From positions 1 to 11,152 of the forward strand of contig JAJRPU010000047.1 of the NCBI GenBank assembly GCA_024280615.1: a stretch of 11,152 nucleotides of DNA. Direction: 5' to 3'. Shown piece after piece: positions 1-7,289 of this stretch. The stretch is from Bacteroidota bacterium. Its GTDB lineage: Bacteria > Bacteroidota > Bacteroidia > JAADEI01. Under the pieces are notes generated by a model. The model worked only from the letters and a program-made list of their open reading frames with translations, was not told the DNA's origin and did not search any database. Numbering within the stretch: the first letter of the stretch is position 1; the number at the start of each line of letters is the position of its first letter. A program made the position numbers and the translations under genes.

Positions 1-1398
1 AGCCTTGCAACGCCGGAAATAGAAAAGCGCTTGAACATAGCCAAGGCTAAATTGCTCTTCACACAGGACGTCATCATCCGCAAGGGAAAAGAATTACCGC
101 TATATGAACGGATTAAAGACCTTGACGTCAAAGCGATAGTTATTCAAAAAGGCAATGTGCCACTGCGTCAACATGATATATCATATTCAGATTTTCTCAA
201 AGAACCAATTGAAACGAGTCCTGTTCCGAGAAAACCATCTGACCACATAAACATCCTGTTTTCTTCCGGGACGACCGGGGACCCGAAGGCTATCCCTTGG
301 ACACAAACCACACCTATTAAGTGCGGGGCAGACGGATTTATTCATCATGATATTCAAAAAGGCTATGTGGTTGCCTGGCCCACTAACCTTGGCTGGATGA
401 TGGGACCCTGGCTTATCTTCGCTTCGTTCCTCAATCGGGGAAGCATAGCGTTGTTTGAAGGGGCTCCTACAGAACCTGAATTCTTAAAGTTCGTTGAACA
501 GGCAAAAATCAATATGCTGGGGCTAATTCCAAGTATTGTTGCTTCTTGGAAAAACAGAGGTTTGTGGGATAATCAAACTTACGATTGGTCAAATATTAAA
601 ATGTTTAGTTCAACAGGTGAAGCGAGCCATCCTGTCGATTATCATTGGTTGATGAGTCGGGTTCCCAGATATGCTCCCGTTGTTGAGTATTGCGGTGGAA
701 CGGAAATAGGTGGTGGATACATTAGTGGGACAATTGTTCAACCTGCTGTTTCCGCTTGTTTCACAACTCCCTGTGCTGGAATTGACTTCACTATCCTTGA
801 TGAGAACCACAAACCTTCTGACTTCGGGGAAATATTTGTTATTCCGCCAAGCATCGGACTATCAACAACCCTGCTCAACAGAAACCATCACAAAGAATAC
901 TACGAAGGAACTCCAGAAGTTACGGACGAGATGGTTGGGGCACTGGGGACTCCTGTGAAAGAACAAACAGAAGGCTGGAGAATCAAACTGAGACGGCACG
1001 GAGACGTAATGGAACGAATCAAGGGCAAACACATATTCTTCAGGGCACACGGCAGGGCAGATGACACAATGAACTTGGGTGGGATCAAAGCGAGCAGTGT
1101 GGAAATAGAGCGTGTTGTTAACTTGGATGAAGCGGTTAGCGAGAGTGCAGCCATCGCAGTGCCCCCACTGGAAGGCGGTCCGGAAAGATTAATCCTATAC
1201 ATAGTCCTTAAAAGAGAAATAGACAAAGAAACTTTATGGCAACGACTTCAACAGGCAATCAGGGAAAAACTTAATCCTCTATTCAAAATTCACGACATAG
1301 TGTTTATTGACACACTGCCCAGAACCCCCACGAACAAAATAATGAGACGCCTCCTTAGAAAAGACTACATGGAAAAAGAACGTTCATTAGGAAAATAA
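1..1398 (+). CDS. AMP-forming acyl-CoA synthetase (plant AAE17/18-like), C-terminal part, 5' end outside window
   Basis: This is an adenylate-forming enzyme that would activate a carboxylic acid with ATP and CoA, in the cytoplasm. The reading frame is open from base 1, so the TTG at 31 is probably internal and the N-terminus is missing. Counting codons from base 31, the ATP/AMP-binding loop SSGTTGDPKAI lies at about residues 78-88, the adenine-binding motif YCGGTE at 220-225, and the hinge and C-terminal lid motif HGRADDTMNLGGIKASSVEIE follows near residue 340. The near-terminal catalytic lysine sits in PTNKIMRR (K436). The lid motif and the LNRNHHKEYYEG stretch resemble the family of plant acyl-activating enzymes 17/18 rather than classical acetyl-CoA synthetase, so the substrate is uncertain. 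All core motifs look intact. The stop is 7 bases before lgt, suggesting co-transcription. The family is sure; the substrate is not. Confidence 0.9.
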   Translation, partial: SLATPEIEKRLNIAKAKLLFTQDVIIRKGKELPLYERIKDLDVKAIVIQKGNVPLRQHDISYSDFLKEPIETSPVPRKPSDHINILFSSGTTGDPKAIPWTQTTPIKCGADGFIHHDIQKGYVVAWPTNLGWMMGPWLIFASFLNRGSIALFEGAPTEPEFLKFVEQAKINMLGLIPSIVASWKNRGLWDNQTYDWSNIKMFSSTGEASHPVDYHWLMSRVPRYAPVVEYCGGTEIGGGYISGTIVQPAVSACFTTPCAGIDFTILDENHKPSDFGEIFVIPPSIGLSTTLLNRNHHKEYYEGTPEVTDEMVGALGTPVKEQTEGWRIKLRRHGDVMERIKGKHIFFRAHGRADDTMNLGGIKASSVEIERVVNLDEAVSESAAIAVPPLEGGPERLILYIVLKREIDKETLWQRLQQAIREKLNPLFKIHDIVFIDTLPRTPTNKIMRRLLRKDYMEKERSLGK

Positions 1399-1405
1399 GC
1401 GAGAC

Positions 1406-2569
1406 ATGTTTCCAACCTTAGGACATTTACTCAGTTACATTTTCGGCACAGAGATTTACCTTCCTTTACCCACTTTCGGCTTCATGGTAGTTATGGCAAT
1501 CTTGTCTGCCATCCTCTGGACAGTATATGAATTCAAGCGTTTAGAGAAACTGGGTGTACTAAAACCTAGACCAATCAAGCAGGTAGTAGGGCAAGGTCCT
1601 CAATGGGGGGACTTAATAGTGTGGGCTCTCTTTGGGTTTTTCATAGGATTTAAGTTAATTCCGTTAATACAACGCCCGGAGATTTTGGAAGTGGGTGCCG
1701 GGCAATTCCTGTTTTCATCGCACGGGAATCTTCTATATGGCGTAATTGGTGCTTTACTGACTGGTGGATACTATTATTGGCGAGCAAGCAAAGAGAAACT
1801 TGAGAAGCCCAAGGAAGTAACGGTAATGAGATATCCTCATGAAGAGGTTTCAGATATGGCTGTTTGGGCTGTGGTGGCTGGAATAATCGGTGCCAAACTC
1901 TTTCATAACCTTGAATACTGGGAAGATTTTGTTACTGACCCGATTGGAAATCTATTGTCTATTGGTGGTTTCACTTTCTATGGCGGTTTGATTTTAGGTG
2001 CCGTGGCTGTTATTTACTATATCAGGAAGCGTGGTTGGAATTTTTGGAAAGTTGCTGACGCCATAGCGCCTTCCATTGCATTGGCATACGGAGTTGGGCG
2101 AATAGGGTGTCAGTTAGCCGGTGACGGAGACTGGGGAATTGTCAACAAAATGCCTAAGCCAGACTGGCTCAGTTGGCTTCCCGATTGGATGTGGGCTTTC
2201 ACATATCCACACAATGTTATTAATGCCGGGGTGGAGATTCCAGGATGCACAGGGCTCTATTGTCGCGAGTTACCTGAACCCGTTTTCCCAACGCCATTTT
2301 ACGAAACGATTATGGCTCTAATAATCTTCGGCATTCTCGTTTTCATATCACGGAATTTCTCTTTTAGACCGGGAAGCATCCTCGGATTATTCCTCATCTT
2401 AATGGGCATTGAAAGATGGCTAATTGAGAAAATCAGGGTCAATCGTGTGTATGAATCAATTGGAATGACTCAAGCAGAACTGATATCTATTGGAATGGTT
2501 GCAGCAGGATTAGCAATCCTGTGGTATATTTTAAAAAGAAGCGATAATGAAAGTGATAAGAACAATTAA
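1406..2569 (+). CDS. lgt: Prolipoprotein diacylglyceryl transferase (Lgt), Bacteroidota-type
   Basis: Lgt moves diacylglycerol from phosphatidylglycerol to the lipobox cysteine of prolipoproteins, the first step of lipoprotein maturation in the inner membrane. The 387-residue protein is hydrophobic throughout, with several membrane segments. The family signature is at residues 231-244 (GRIGCQLAGDGDWG), with R232 matching the essential arginine of the E. coli enzyme. The GGFTFYGGLILG loop at 187-198 replaces the usual H-G-G-L loop, and the closing motif GIERWLIEKIRVN is at 334-346. It is roughly 100 residues longer than the E. coli protein, largely because of an extended region before residue 150, including a charged segment at about 125-150. 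The ATG at 1406 gives a plausible N-terminus; no Shine-Dalgarno sequence precedes it. The 3' end overlaps panC by 23 bases. A lipoprotein gene that could use this enzyme lies downstream at 4511. Confidence 0.93.
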   Translation: MFPTLGHLLSYIFGTEIYLPLPTFGFMVVMAILSAILWTVYEFKRLEKLGVLKPRPIKQVVGQGPQWGDLIVWALFGFFIGFKLIPLIQRPEILEVGAGQFLFSSHGNLLYGVIGALLTGGYYYWRASKEKLEKPKEVTVMRYPHEEVSDMAVWAVVAGIIGAKLFHNLEYWEDFVTDPIGNLLSIGGFTFYGGLILGAVAVIYYIRKRGWNFWKVADAIAPSIALAYGVGRIGCQLAGDGDWGIVNKMPKPDWLSWLPDWMWAFTYPHNVINAGVEIPGCTGLYCRELPEPVFPTPFYETIMALIIFGILVFISRNFSFRPGSILGLFLILMGIERWLIEKIRVNRVYESIGMTQAELISIGMVAAGLAILWYILKRSDNESDKNN

Positions 2570-3395
2570 TGAATTGAAAGAGTGGCGGAAGAACCTTGAT
2601 GGACCACTGGGATTCGTTCCCACTATGGGAGCCCTCCACGAAGGGCATCTCTCCTTGGTCAGATGCAGTAAGCGGGAAAATCCTTACACCATAGTGAGCA
2701 TTTTTGTTAATCCGACGCAATTTGATGACCCAGAGGATTTGCGAACATATCCAAGAACTTTTGAAAAAGACAAGGAATTGCTTGAGGAAGCAGGTGTAGA
2801 AGCCGTTTTTGTTCCTTCTGTGGAAGAAATGTATCCTAAAGGATTTGAAGATGAAGATGCTCACTATGACTTTGGCTATCTGGAACGGGTTTTAGAAGGT
2901 GCCCACAGACCGGGGCATTTCAAAGGAGTTGCTCAAGTCGTAGCAAAGTTGCTAAGGGCTGTGGAACCAAACGTGCTATATCTCGGACAAAAAGATTATC
3001 AACAGGTTTTGATTATCAAAAAACTTATTGAAAAACTATCAATGCCAATAAAAGTGGTTATATGTCCTACTGTTCGGGAACCCGATGGCTTGGCTATGTC
3101 CAGTCGCAACGTCCGGCTGTCGCCTCAGCAAAGGGAGAATGCCCTTGCTTTATATAGGTCGCTGGTTAAAGCAAAGGAAGTGTATAAGCAAGGGGGCAGT
3201 GTTGCACAAGCCAAACAAGAAGCCATAAAGATTCTGGAAAGTGCATCGCTGATCAAAAAAATTGATTACTTTGAAATAGCGGATGCCGACACTCTCAAAA
3301 CCATTAATGATTGGGACGAAGCGGATAAAGTTATTGCATTGGTGGCGGTCCGTATGGAAGGAGTCAGACTCATTGATAACATGTTCATAAAATGA
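2547..3395 (+). CDS. panC: Pantothenate synthetase (pantoate--beta-alanine ligase)
   Basis: PanC condenses pantoate with beta-alanine, using ATP and passing through a pantoyl-adenylate, to make pantothenate, the precursor of coenzyme A. It acts in the cytoplasm. The 282-residue length is normal for the family. The nucleotide-binding HIGH-type motif is H31-EGH34 within VPTMGALHEGHLSL. NPTQF (55-59) and GQKDYQQ (147-153) line the pantoate and ATP site, and AMSSRN (183-188) is the family's second nucleotide motif. HRPGHFKGV (120-128) is also typical. The ATG at 2547 lies inside the end of lgt in another frame, which suggests translational coupling. The following membrane-protein gene starts 20 bases after the stop. 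No panB or panD is visible in the window. Nothing is missing from the active site. Confidence 0.96.
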   Translation: MKVIRTINELKEWRKNLDGPLGFVPTMGALHEGHLSLVRCSKRENPYTIVSIFVNPTQFDDPEDLRTYPRTFEKDKELLEEAGVEAVFVPSVEEMYPKGFEDEDAHYDFGYLERVLEGAHRPGHFKGVAQVVAKLLRAVEPNVLYLGQKDYQQVLIIKKLIEKLSMPIKVVICPTVREPDGLAMSSRNVRLSPQQRENALALYRSLVKAKEVYKQGGSVAQAKQEAIKILESASLIKKIDYFEIADADTLKTINDWDEADKVIALVAVRMEGVRLIDNMFIK

Positions 3396-3415
3396 AAGGG
3401 ACTTAGGTTTGCATT

Positions 3416-3940
3416 ATGTTTAAAAGAACTATAACTTGGCACTTAACAGGTTCACTAATAACCGTTGCAATAATCGTTCTTGCATTAATAATTATGGAAG
3501 TTGGCGGGTTAACGGAAGGCAATTTAATGCAGCACGTTCTATTAGTAGTAGTGGCTATTACCATTCTGACTATGAGCCTAACAGTTTATCTTATTAGGGA
3601 ACGCATTTTGAGGGGTTATGCCCGCTGGGAACACTTATGGAAACATGCCATAATAAATCTTTTCATGACGGCTGTTCTGACAACAGGGATTTTTATCATA
3701 TCCTTTAACGGTCCACTGAACCACTGGCTGGAAAAACAGATCCAATGGACAAAGCAAGAGGTTGAAAGGAAACTTACAGATGAAGAACAAAAGAAACAAC
3801 AACTAGAATTAACAATCAGAATGATGCAACCTGTCCCGGCAGCACTCTCCATCGGAATGTGGCAGGTTGTTACCGGCTTCTCGGCATCCATTGTGGTGGC
3901 GGCATTGTGGCGAAAGCTCCCCGAGGAAGATGAAATCTAA
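3416..3940 (+). CDS. Small four-helix membrane protein, DUF4199-like
   Basis: Function is unknown. The 174-residue protein has four predicted membrane segments at about 10-29, 38-60, 77-97 and 143-165. Between the third and fourth is a charged, probably coiled-coil helix rich in K, E and Q (about 105-135). This layout, with a short RERILRGYARWEHLWKHAI linker before helix 3, resembles the DUF4199 proteins common in Bacteroidota, but I recognise it by pattern only. It lies 20 bases after panC and 5 bases before a second protein of similar size and layout, so the two are probably co-translated and may act together or be diverged duplicates. The gene is sure because of its clean ATG, its hydrophobic pattern and its operon spacing; the family name is tentative. 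Confidence 0.8.
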   Translation: MFKRTITWHLTGSLITVAIIVLALIIMEVGGLTEGNLMQHVLLVVVAITILTMSLTVYLIRERILRGYARWEHLWKHAIINLFMTAVLTTGIFIISFNGPLNHWLEKQIQWTKQEVERKLTDEEQKKQQLELTIRMMQPVPAALSIGMWQVVTGFSASIVVAALWRKLPEEDEI

Positions 3941-3945
3941 GGCTG

Positions 3946-4428
3946 ATGAGACCAATACTTTTTATGATAGGAGGCTTTGTAATGACTGCCGGATTTGAAT
4001 TCTGGCTTGTAAAAAGCGGATTGTGGATATGGAGATGGGCTCCAGACTTATCTATGGCAGTGTGGACAATATCTATATGTTTATTGTCTATGAACCTTGA
4101 AACTTCTCAAAAAAGGTGGATCTGGGGCGGAATCTATTCAATTGTTGCAGGACTATTGTTAGGAATATTCGTTTACTGGCTATATGCTTTTGAATACCCA
4201 GAAACCTTTGATACTTTTATTAACAAACACACATACAGTAACCTATTTCCTGAACTATCAATATCCGACCCCGAAGCTCTAAGAAAAGCCTTACGACCAT
4301 TCTGGTTTGGACTGGCTTACCCAATAGTGAACGCAACGATATACTTAGTTACAGGACTTATTTTTTCTTGGATCTGTGGAATTTTATTGCCTGAACAAAA
4401 TCAGGATACAAAGTTTATCGGTCTATAA
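3946..4428 (+). CDS. Second small four-helix membrane protein, DUF4199-like
   Basis: Function is unknown. The 160-residue protein has membrane segments at about 4-24, 35-50, 58-80 and 118-147, with a polar region of about 35 residues between the third and fourth. The fourth segment is long and aromatic (FWFGLAYPIVNATIYLVTGL). The overall layout mirrors the upstream neighbour, although the polar region is less charged and not clearly coiled-coil. The ATG at 3946 lies 5 bases after the preceding stop, with a weak AAGG just upstream. The pair fits a hetero-oligomer or a tandem duplication, but direct residue identity between them is low by eye. After the stop there is an 82-base gap before the lipoprotein gene. 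Confidence 0.75.
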   Translation: MRPILFMIGGFVMTAGFEFWLVKSGLWIWRWAPDLSMAVWTISICLLSMNLETSQKRWIWGGIYSIVAGLLLGIFVYWLYAFEYPETFDTFINKHTYSNLFPELSISDPEALRKALRPFWFGLAYPIVNATIYLVTGLIFSWICGILLPEQNQDTKFIGL

Positions 4429-4510
4429 AATTCTGTGATAAACGTTAAGTTGTCTCTTTATGTATTCAGTTTTTATTACTTTTGTATCATAATCATAAAA
4501 TAAACCTGAA

Positions 4511-5047
4511 ATGAGGAAGAACACAGCAATTATAGGGATATTCCTAATCGGTGCTATTGTCATTTCAAGTTGTAATAATACTAAGCGCCGAATAGTGGGA
4601 ACTTGGGAGTCAACTGACATTAAAACAGATGGTAAAAATGAGCTTGTTGTCTCTGACAACGCAAATGACATAAGTTGCGGTGAAGTTAGTGCAACCCAGA
4701 AGTTAACTGCTGATAAGGTCACTTTAACAATTAAGAAAGACGAGTCTTATTTAATGGAGACGCGCTTCTCCGGCTCCATTGACATCACCTCAACATTCTG
4801 TAGCCCAATTTCTATTGTAATAGACACCTTTGTTAAAGAAGAAGGAACATGGACACTAGTTGACAAAAAGAAGATACTATTCCAACCTAAGGATGCTAAA
4901 CAATACGAGTGCGATATAATTGAATTAACCAAGAAAAGCCTTCAGATCAAGTGTCCGTGTGTGGAAGACTGCTCTATTGACGTTTTAGGAGACAATGATG
5001 TGGATTACACATTAGGAGAATGGGAAATGAATGCTACTAAGAGATAG
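4511..5047 (+). CDS. Lipocalin-like lipoprotein of unknown function
   Basis: The 178-residue protein begins with a lipoprotein signal peptide: basic MRKN, a hydrophobic stretch, then VISSC with the lipidated cysteine at C21. Lgt, encoded upstream, would be the first enzyme to modify it. The mature part starts with IVGTWES (28-34), the GTW motif seen at the start of lipocalin-like domains in Bacteroidota. A second GTWTLVDKKK (112-121) and a final LGEWEMN suggest a beta-rich barrel or sheet fold. Six further cysteines (56, 97, 134, 148, 150, 154) could form disulfides in the periplasm. The residues after C21 are NNTKRR, basic rather than acidic, so the acidic surface-export signal described for some Bacteroidota lipoproteins is absent. 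It converges with the E1 gene. The ligand or role is not evident. Confidence 0.85.
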   Translation: MRKNTAIIGIFLIGAIVISSCNNTKRRIVGTWESTDIKTDGKNELVVSDNANDISCGEVSATQKLTADKVTLTIKKDESYLMETRFSGSIDITSTFCSPISIVIDTFVKEEGTWTLVDKKKILFQPKDAKQYECDIIELTKKSLQIKCPCVEDCSIDVLGDNDVDYTLGEWEMNATKR

Positions 5048-5107
5048 ATAGAAAACTGCTGTTCCATAGATAGTGCTACGGCGGGTTGGGCACAATCTTT
5101 TATAGGT

Positions 5108-7192
5108 TTAATATTGCAATAAGTCTTTTATTGCTTCCTTAACCCTTTCTTTTCCGGGAATAACAAACTTTTCCATGCCCTCATTAAGTGGGATTGCAGG
5201 AATCATGGGTGTGGAAAGCACTTTAACGGGTGCATCAAGATATTCAAAACAATTTTGCTGGATACGTCCGGCTATTGACTCTGCAAGGGACAGGAATCCG
5301 GCTTCCTCGCTCACAACAAGGGCTTTCCCGTGCAGTTTAACCCTTTCATAAACCAATTGTTCGTCAAAGGGCATCAGTGTCCGCAAGTCAATTATTTCCA
5401 CATATCCATCAAATGATTCTTTAACCGCATTGTGTGTCCACCAAACACCCATTCCATAAGTAATAACAACAATCGTTTCGCCCGTCTCAATTAGTTCAGG
5501 CTTGGCTTGATAATGAATTCTTGCTTTTCCAATCGGGACCACATAATTCCTGTCTGGCTCAACTGTTTTCGCTCCTTCTGTTCCGGGCACCTTAGACCAA
5601 TAAATCCCTTTATGTTCAATAACTACGACAGGGTTTGGGTCCAAGAACGCACCTTTAAGCAAGCCTTTCATATCGGCTGCATTGGATGGATACACTATTT
5701 TGACACCTTTCAAGCCTGCTATAACTGTTTCGTGAGTTCCAGAGTGATATGGACCACCGCCGCCATAGGCACCGGCTGGAACCCTGATGACCGCCGGAAC
5801 TGAATACTTACCATCTGTAAGATAATAACTTTTAGCAAGTTCAGTATATAATTGATTCACACCTGGAAATATATAATCCATGAACTGGATTTCAACTATT
5901 GGTTTGATGCCCACTGCTGTTAACCCGGCACAGGAACCAATAATAAACGCTTCTTGAATGGGAGTGTTGAAAACCCTATCATCACCGTGCTTTTCTGCCA
6001 GTGTTGCCGCTTCCCGAAACACTCCTCCCAGTCGTCTGCCCACGTCCTGCCCGAAAAAGATAGCCTCTGGATAATCTGATAGGATTTCATCAAGGGCGTG
6101 CAAAGCCGCATCAACCATAATGACTTTCTGACCATTTGCCGGTTCCCTCTCACCCTGTTCCTCTGTGACTGGTGAAGGAGCCCAAACCTTCTCAAGGGCA
6201 TATTCAGGGTCTGGCTCCGGCGACTCCACTGCTTTCCAAAAATCTTTCTCCACTTCTTGTTCTGCCTCGTCCCTTAACTGCTTTAGTTCTTCTTCAGAAA
6301 CTCCATATTGTTTTAGTTTCCTTTCCAACTTAGCAAATGGGTCCCTGAGCCTCCACTCTCTTTCCAGTTCCTTTTCATCCCTGTAAAACTCTTTTCTAAC
6401 TCCGGAAGTGTGGTGACCGAGCAATGGGACCCGAGCGTGTAGGAGAGCAGGACCTTTTCGTTCCCGAACATATTCCACCAACTCAGCAACCGCCTTGTAG
6501 CACACTTCAAAATCAGTTCCATCAACCGTTTTCCTCTTTAATCCTTTAAATCCAGCAGCATATTCATAAGCACTCATGACTTTGAATTCCTCACCATAAG
6601 CCGAAATGCTCCAGTTGTTGTCTTGAACTACATAGAGAATGGGCAACTTGTGAAGAATTGCTTCCTGCCATGCCTCAGCAACCTCTCCTTCTGTAACTGC
6701 TCCGTCTCCCATTGAGCACACAACAATGGGCTTGCCTTTCCATTTGCCCAAACCCCTCCCTTCAAGGTATTTAATCCCTAGTGCTGCCCCGGTAGCGGGA
6801 ATAGCCTGCATCCCCGTGGCACTGGACTGATGAGGTATTTGCGGATGGTCGGACCCACGATACGACGGATGGGAATAGTAATGTTTCCCTCCTGAAAACG
6901 GGTCATCTTTCTTAGCCAGAAGCTGGAGCATCAATTGATATGGAGAAAAGCCCACCGCCTGCAACAACGCATCATCACGATAATAGGGATACACATAATC
7001 CTCAGGAGTTAAGTGGAATCCCACAGCTATCTGAATAGCTTCATGCCCAAGGCTCGTGCTATGAACATATTTCGTTATCTTACGATGCTGGTCATACAAT
7101 TGTGCCATCTTGCGTTCCCTCGCCATTATGTAATATGCACGTTTCAAAACATCTATGGACACTTCCGACTTCTTCACCTTCTCTGCAGGCAT
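5108..7192 (-). CDS. Fused alpha-beta E1 of a 2-oxoacid (probably branched-chain) dehydrogenase complex
   Basis: This is a thiamine diphosphate-dependent E1 that decarboxylates a 2-oxoacid and passes the acyl group to the lipoyl E2, feeding acyl-CoA synthesis. Residues about 10-335 form the alpha part: SLGHEA (47-52), YPYYRDD (68-74), the ThDP/metal motif GDGAVTEGE (162-170) ending in DNN (191-193), and the GHHTSG loop (259-264). A linker at about 335-355 leads to the beta part: QDVG (382-385), NTPIQEAFIIG (409-419), EIQFMDYIFP (434-443) and GPYHSG (480-485). The IQFxDYIFP and PYHS motifs favour branched-chain 2-oxoacid dehydrogenase over pyruvate dehydrogenase, though the substrate is inferred. 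Fusions of about 690 residues are usual in Bacteroidota. The start is supported by a GGGAGGAG sequence upstream of the ATG. No E2 or E3 gene is in the window. Its promoter region is shared with the divergent gene. Confidence 0.93.
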   Translation of the reverse strand: MPAEKVKKSEVSIDVLKRAYYIMARERKMAQLYDQHRKITKYVHSTSLGHEAIQIAVGFHLTPEDYVYPYYRDDALLQAVGFSPYQLMLQLLAKKDDPFSGGKHYYSHPSYRGSDHPQIPHQSSATGMQAIPATGAALGIKYLEGRGLGKWKGKPIVVCSMGDGAVTEGEVAEAWQEAILHKLPILYVVQDNNWSISAYGEEFKVMSAYEYAAGFKGLKRKTVDGTDFEVCYKAVAELVEYVRERKGPALLHARVPLLGHHTSGVRKEFYRDEKELEREWRLRDPFAKLERKLKQYGVSEEELKQLRDEAEQEVEKDFWKAVESPEPDPEYALEKVWAPSPVTEEQGEREPANGQKVIMVDAALHALDEILSDYPEAIFFGQDVGRRLGGVFREAATLAEKHGDDRVFNTPIQEAFIIGSCAGLTAVGIKPIVEIQFMDYIFPGVNQLYTELAKSYYLTDGKYSVPAVIRVPAGAYGGGGPYHSGTHETVIAGLKGVKIVYPSNAADMKGLLKGAFLDPNPVVVIEHKGIYWSKVPGTEGAKTVEPDRNYVVPIGKARIHYQAKPELIETGETIVVITYGMGVWWTHNAVKESFDGYVEIIDLRTLMPFDEQLVYERVKLHGKALVVSEEAGFLSLAESIAGRIQQNCFEYLDAPVKVLSTPMIPAIPLNEGMEKFVIPGKERVKEAIKDLLQY
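5116..5134. other. Perfect 7-bp hairpin at the convergent gene ends
   Basis: GCAATAA and TTATTGC form a perfect 7-bp inverted repeat around a 5-base loop. It lies in the last codons of the E1 gene, just beyond the end of the converging lipoprotein gene. It could slow or end transcription from either side. It is A+T-rich and has no clean run of T after it on either strand, so a terminator role is only a guess. The 60-base gap at 5048-5107 holds nothing stronger than a 4-bp GTGC/GCAC stem. Confidence 0.25.
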
Positions 7193-7193
7193 A

Positions 7194-7201
7194 CTCCTCC
7201 C
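7194..7201 (-). promoter_or_regulatory. Strong Shine-Dalgarno sequence of the E1 gene
   Basis: Read on the minus strand this is GGGAGGAG, ending one base before the ATG, with the GGAGG core 3 bases away. It is the only strong ribosome-binding sequence I see in the window. It supports the chosen E1 start, although the spacing is short. Confidence 0.65.
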
Positions 7202-7202
7202 T

Positions 7203-7233
7203 TTTGTTCTGCCTTAAAGTTATGGTATTATAG
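7203..7233 (+). promoter_or_regulatory. Candidate promoter for the divergent secreted-protein gene
   Basis: TTTG at 7203-7206 is followed, after exactly 19 bases, by TATTATAG at 7226-7233. Bacteroidota promoters have the form TTTG, about 19-21 bases, then TAnnTTTG; this fits the spacing and matches 4 of the 6 fixed positions of the second box. The second box overlaps the E1 extended -10 on the other strand. The predicted leader to the ATG at 7290 would be about 50 bases. Confidence 0.35.
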
Positions 7234-7235
7234 CA
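7227..7235 (-). promoter_or_regulatory. Extended -10 promoter element for E1
   Basis: On the minus strand this reads TGCTATAAT, a perfect extended -10 (TGn followed by TATAAT). No TTGACA-like box lies 17 bases upstream, as expected for an extended -10 promoter. Transcription would start near 7220 and give a leader of roughly 28 bases containing the Shine-Dalgarno sequence. Assigned by motif only. Confidence 0.5.
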
Positions 7236-7289
7236 AAACGACGTTGCCTCCCCTTGTTTAATTGTCAGAATGCTAAATTTACAATTGCT

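Noticed and set aside
900..1226. 108-codon open frame on the minus strand
   Set aside because: It lies wholly inside the acyl-CoA synthetase gene, and its translation shows no domain or compositional sense.
2487..2864. 125-codon open frame on the minus strand across the lgt-panC junction
   Set aside because: It is antisense to two well-supported genes. Its translation is a low-complexity F/S-rich shadow.
4429..4510. Promoter for the lipoprotein gene
   Set aside because: The A+T-rich gap has a TTTG at 4481 but no second box at the right spacing for either the Bacteroidota or the sigma-70 pattern. Nothing definite can be placed here.
5073..5093. GTGC/GCAC stem as a terminator after the lipoprotein gene
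   Set aside because: The stem is only 4 bp with a 13-base loop and is followed by a short T-run; too weak to call.
7254..7289. TTG at 7254 as start of the secreted protein
   Set aside because: It would add polar residues ahead of a signal peptide that begins properly at the ATG at 7290, and it lies close to the predicted promoter.
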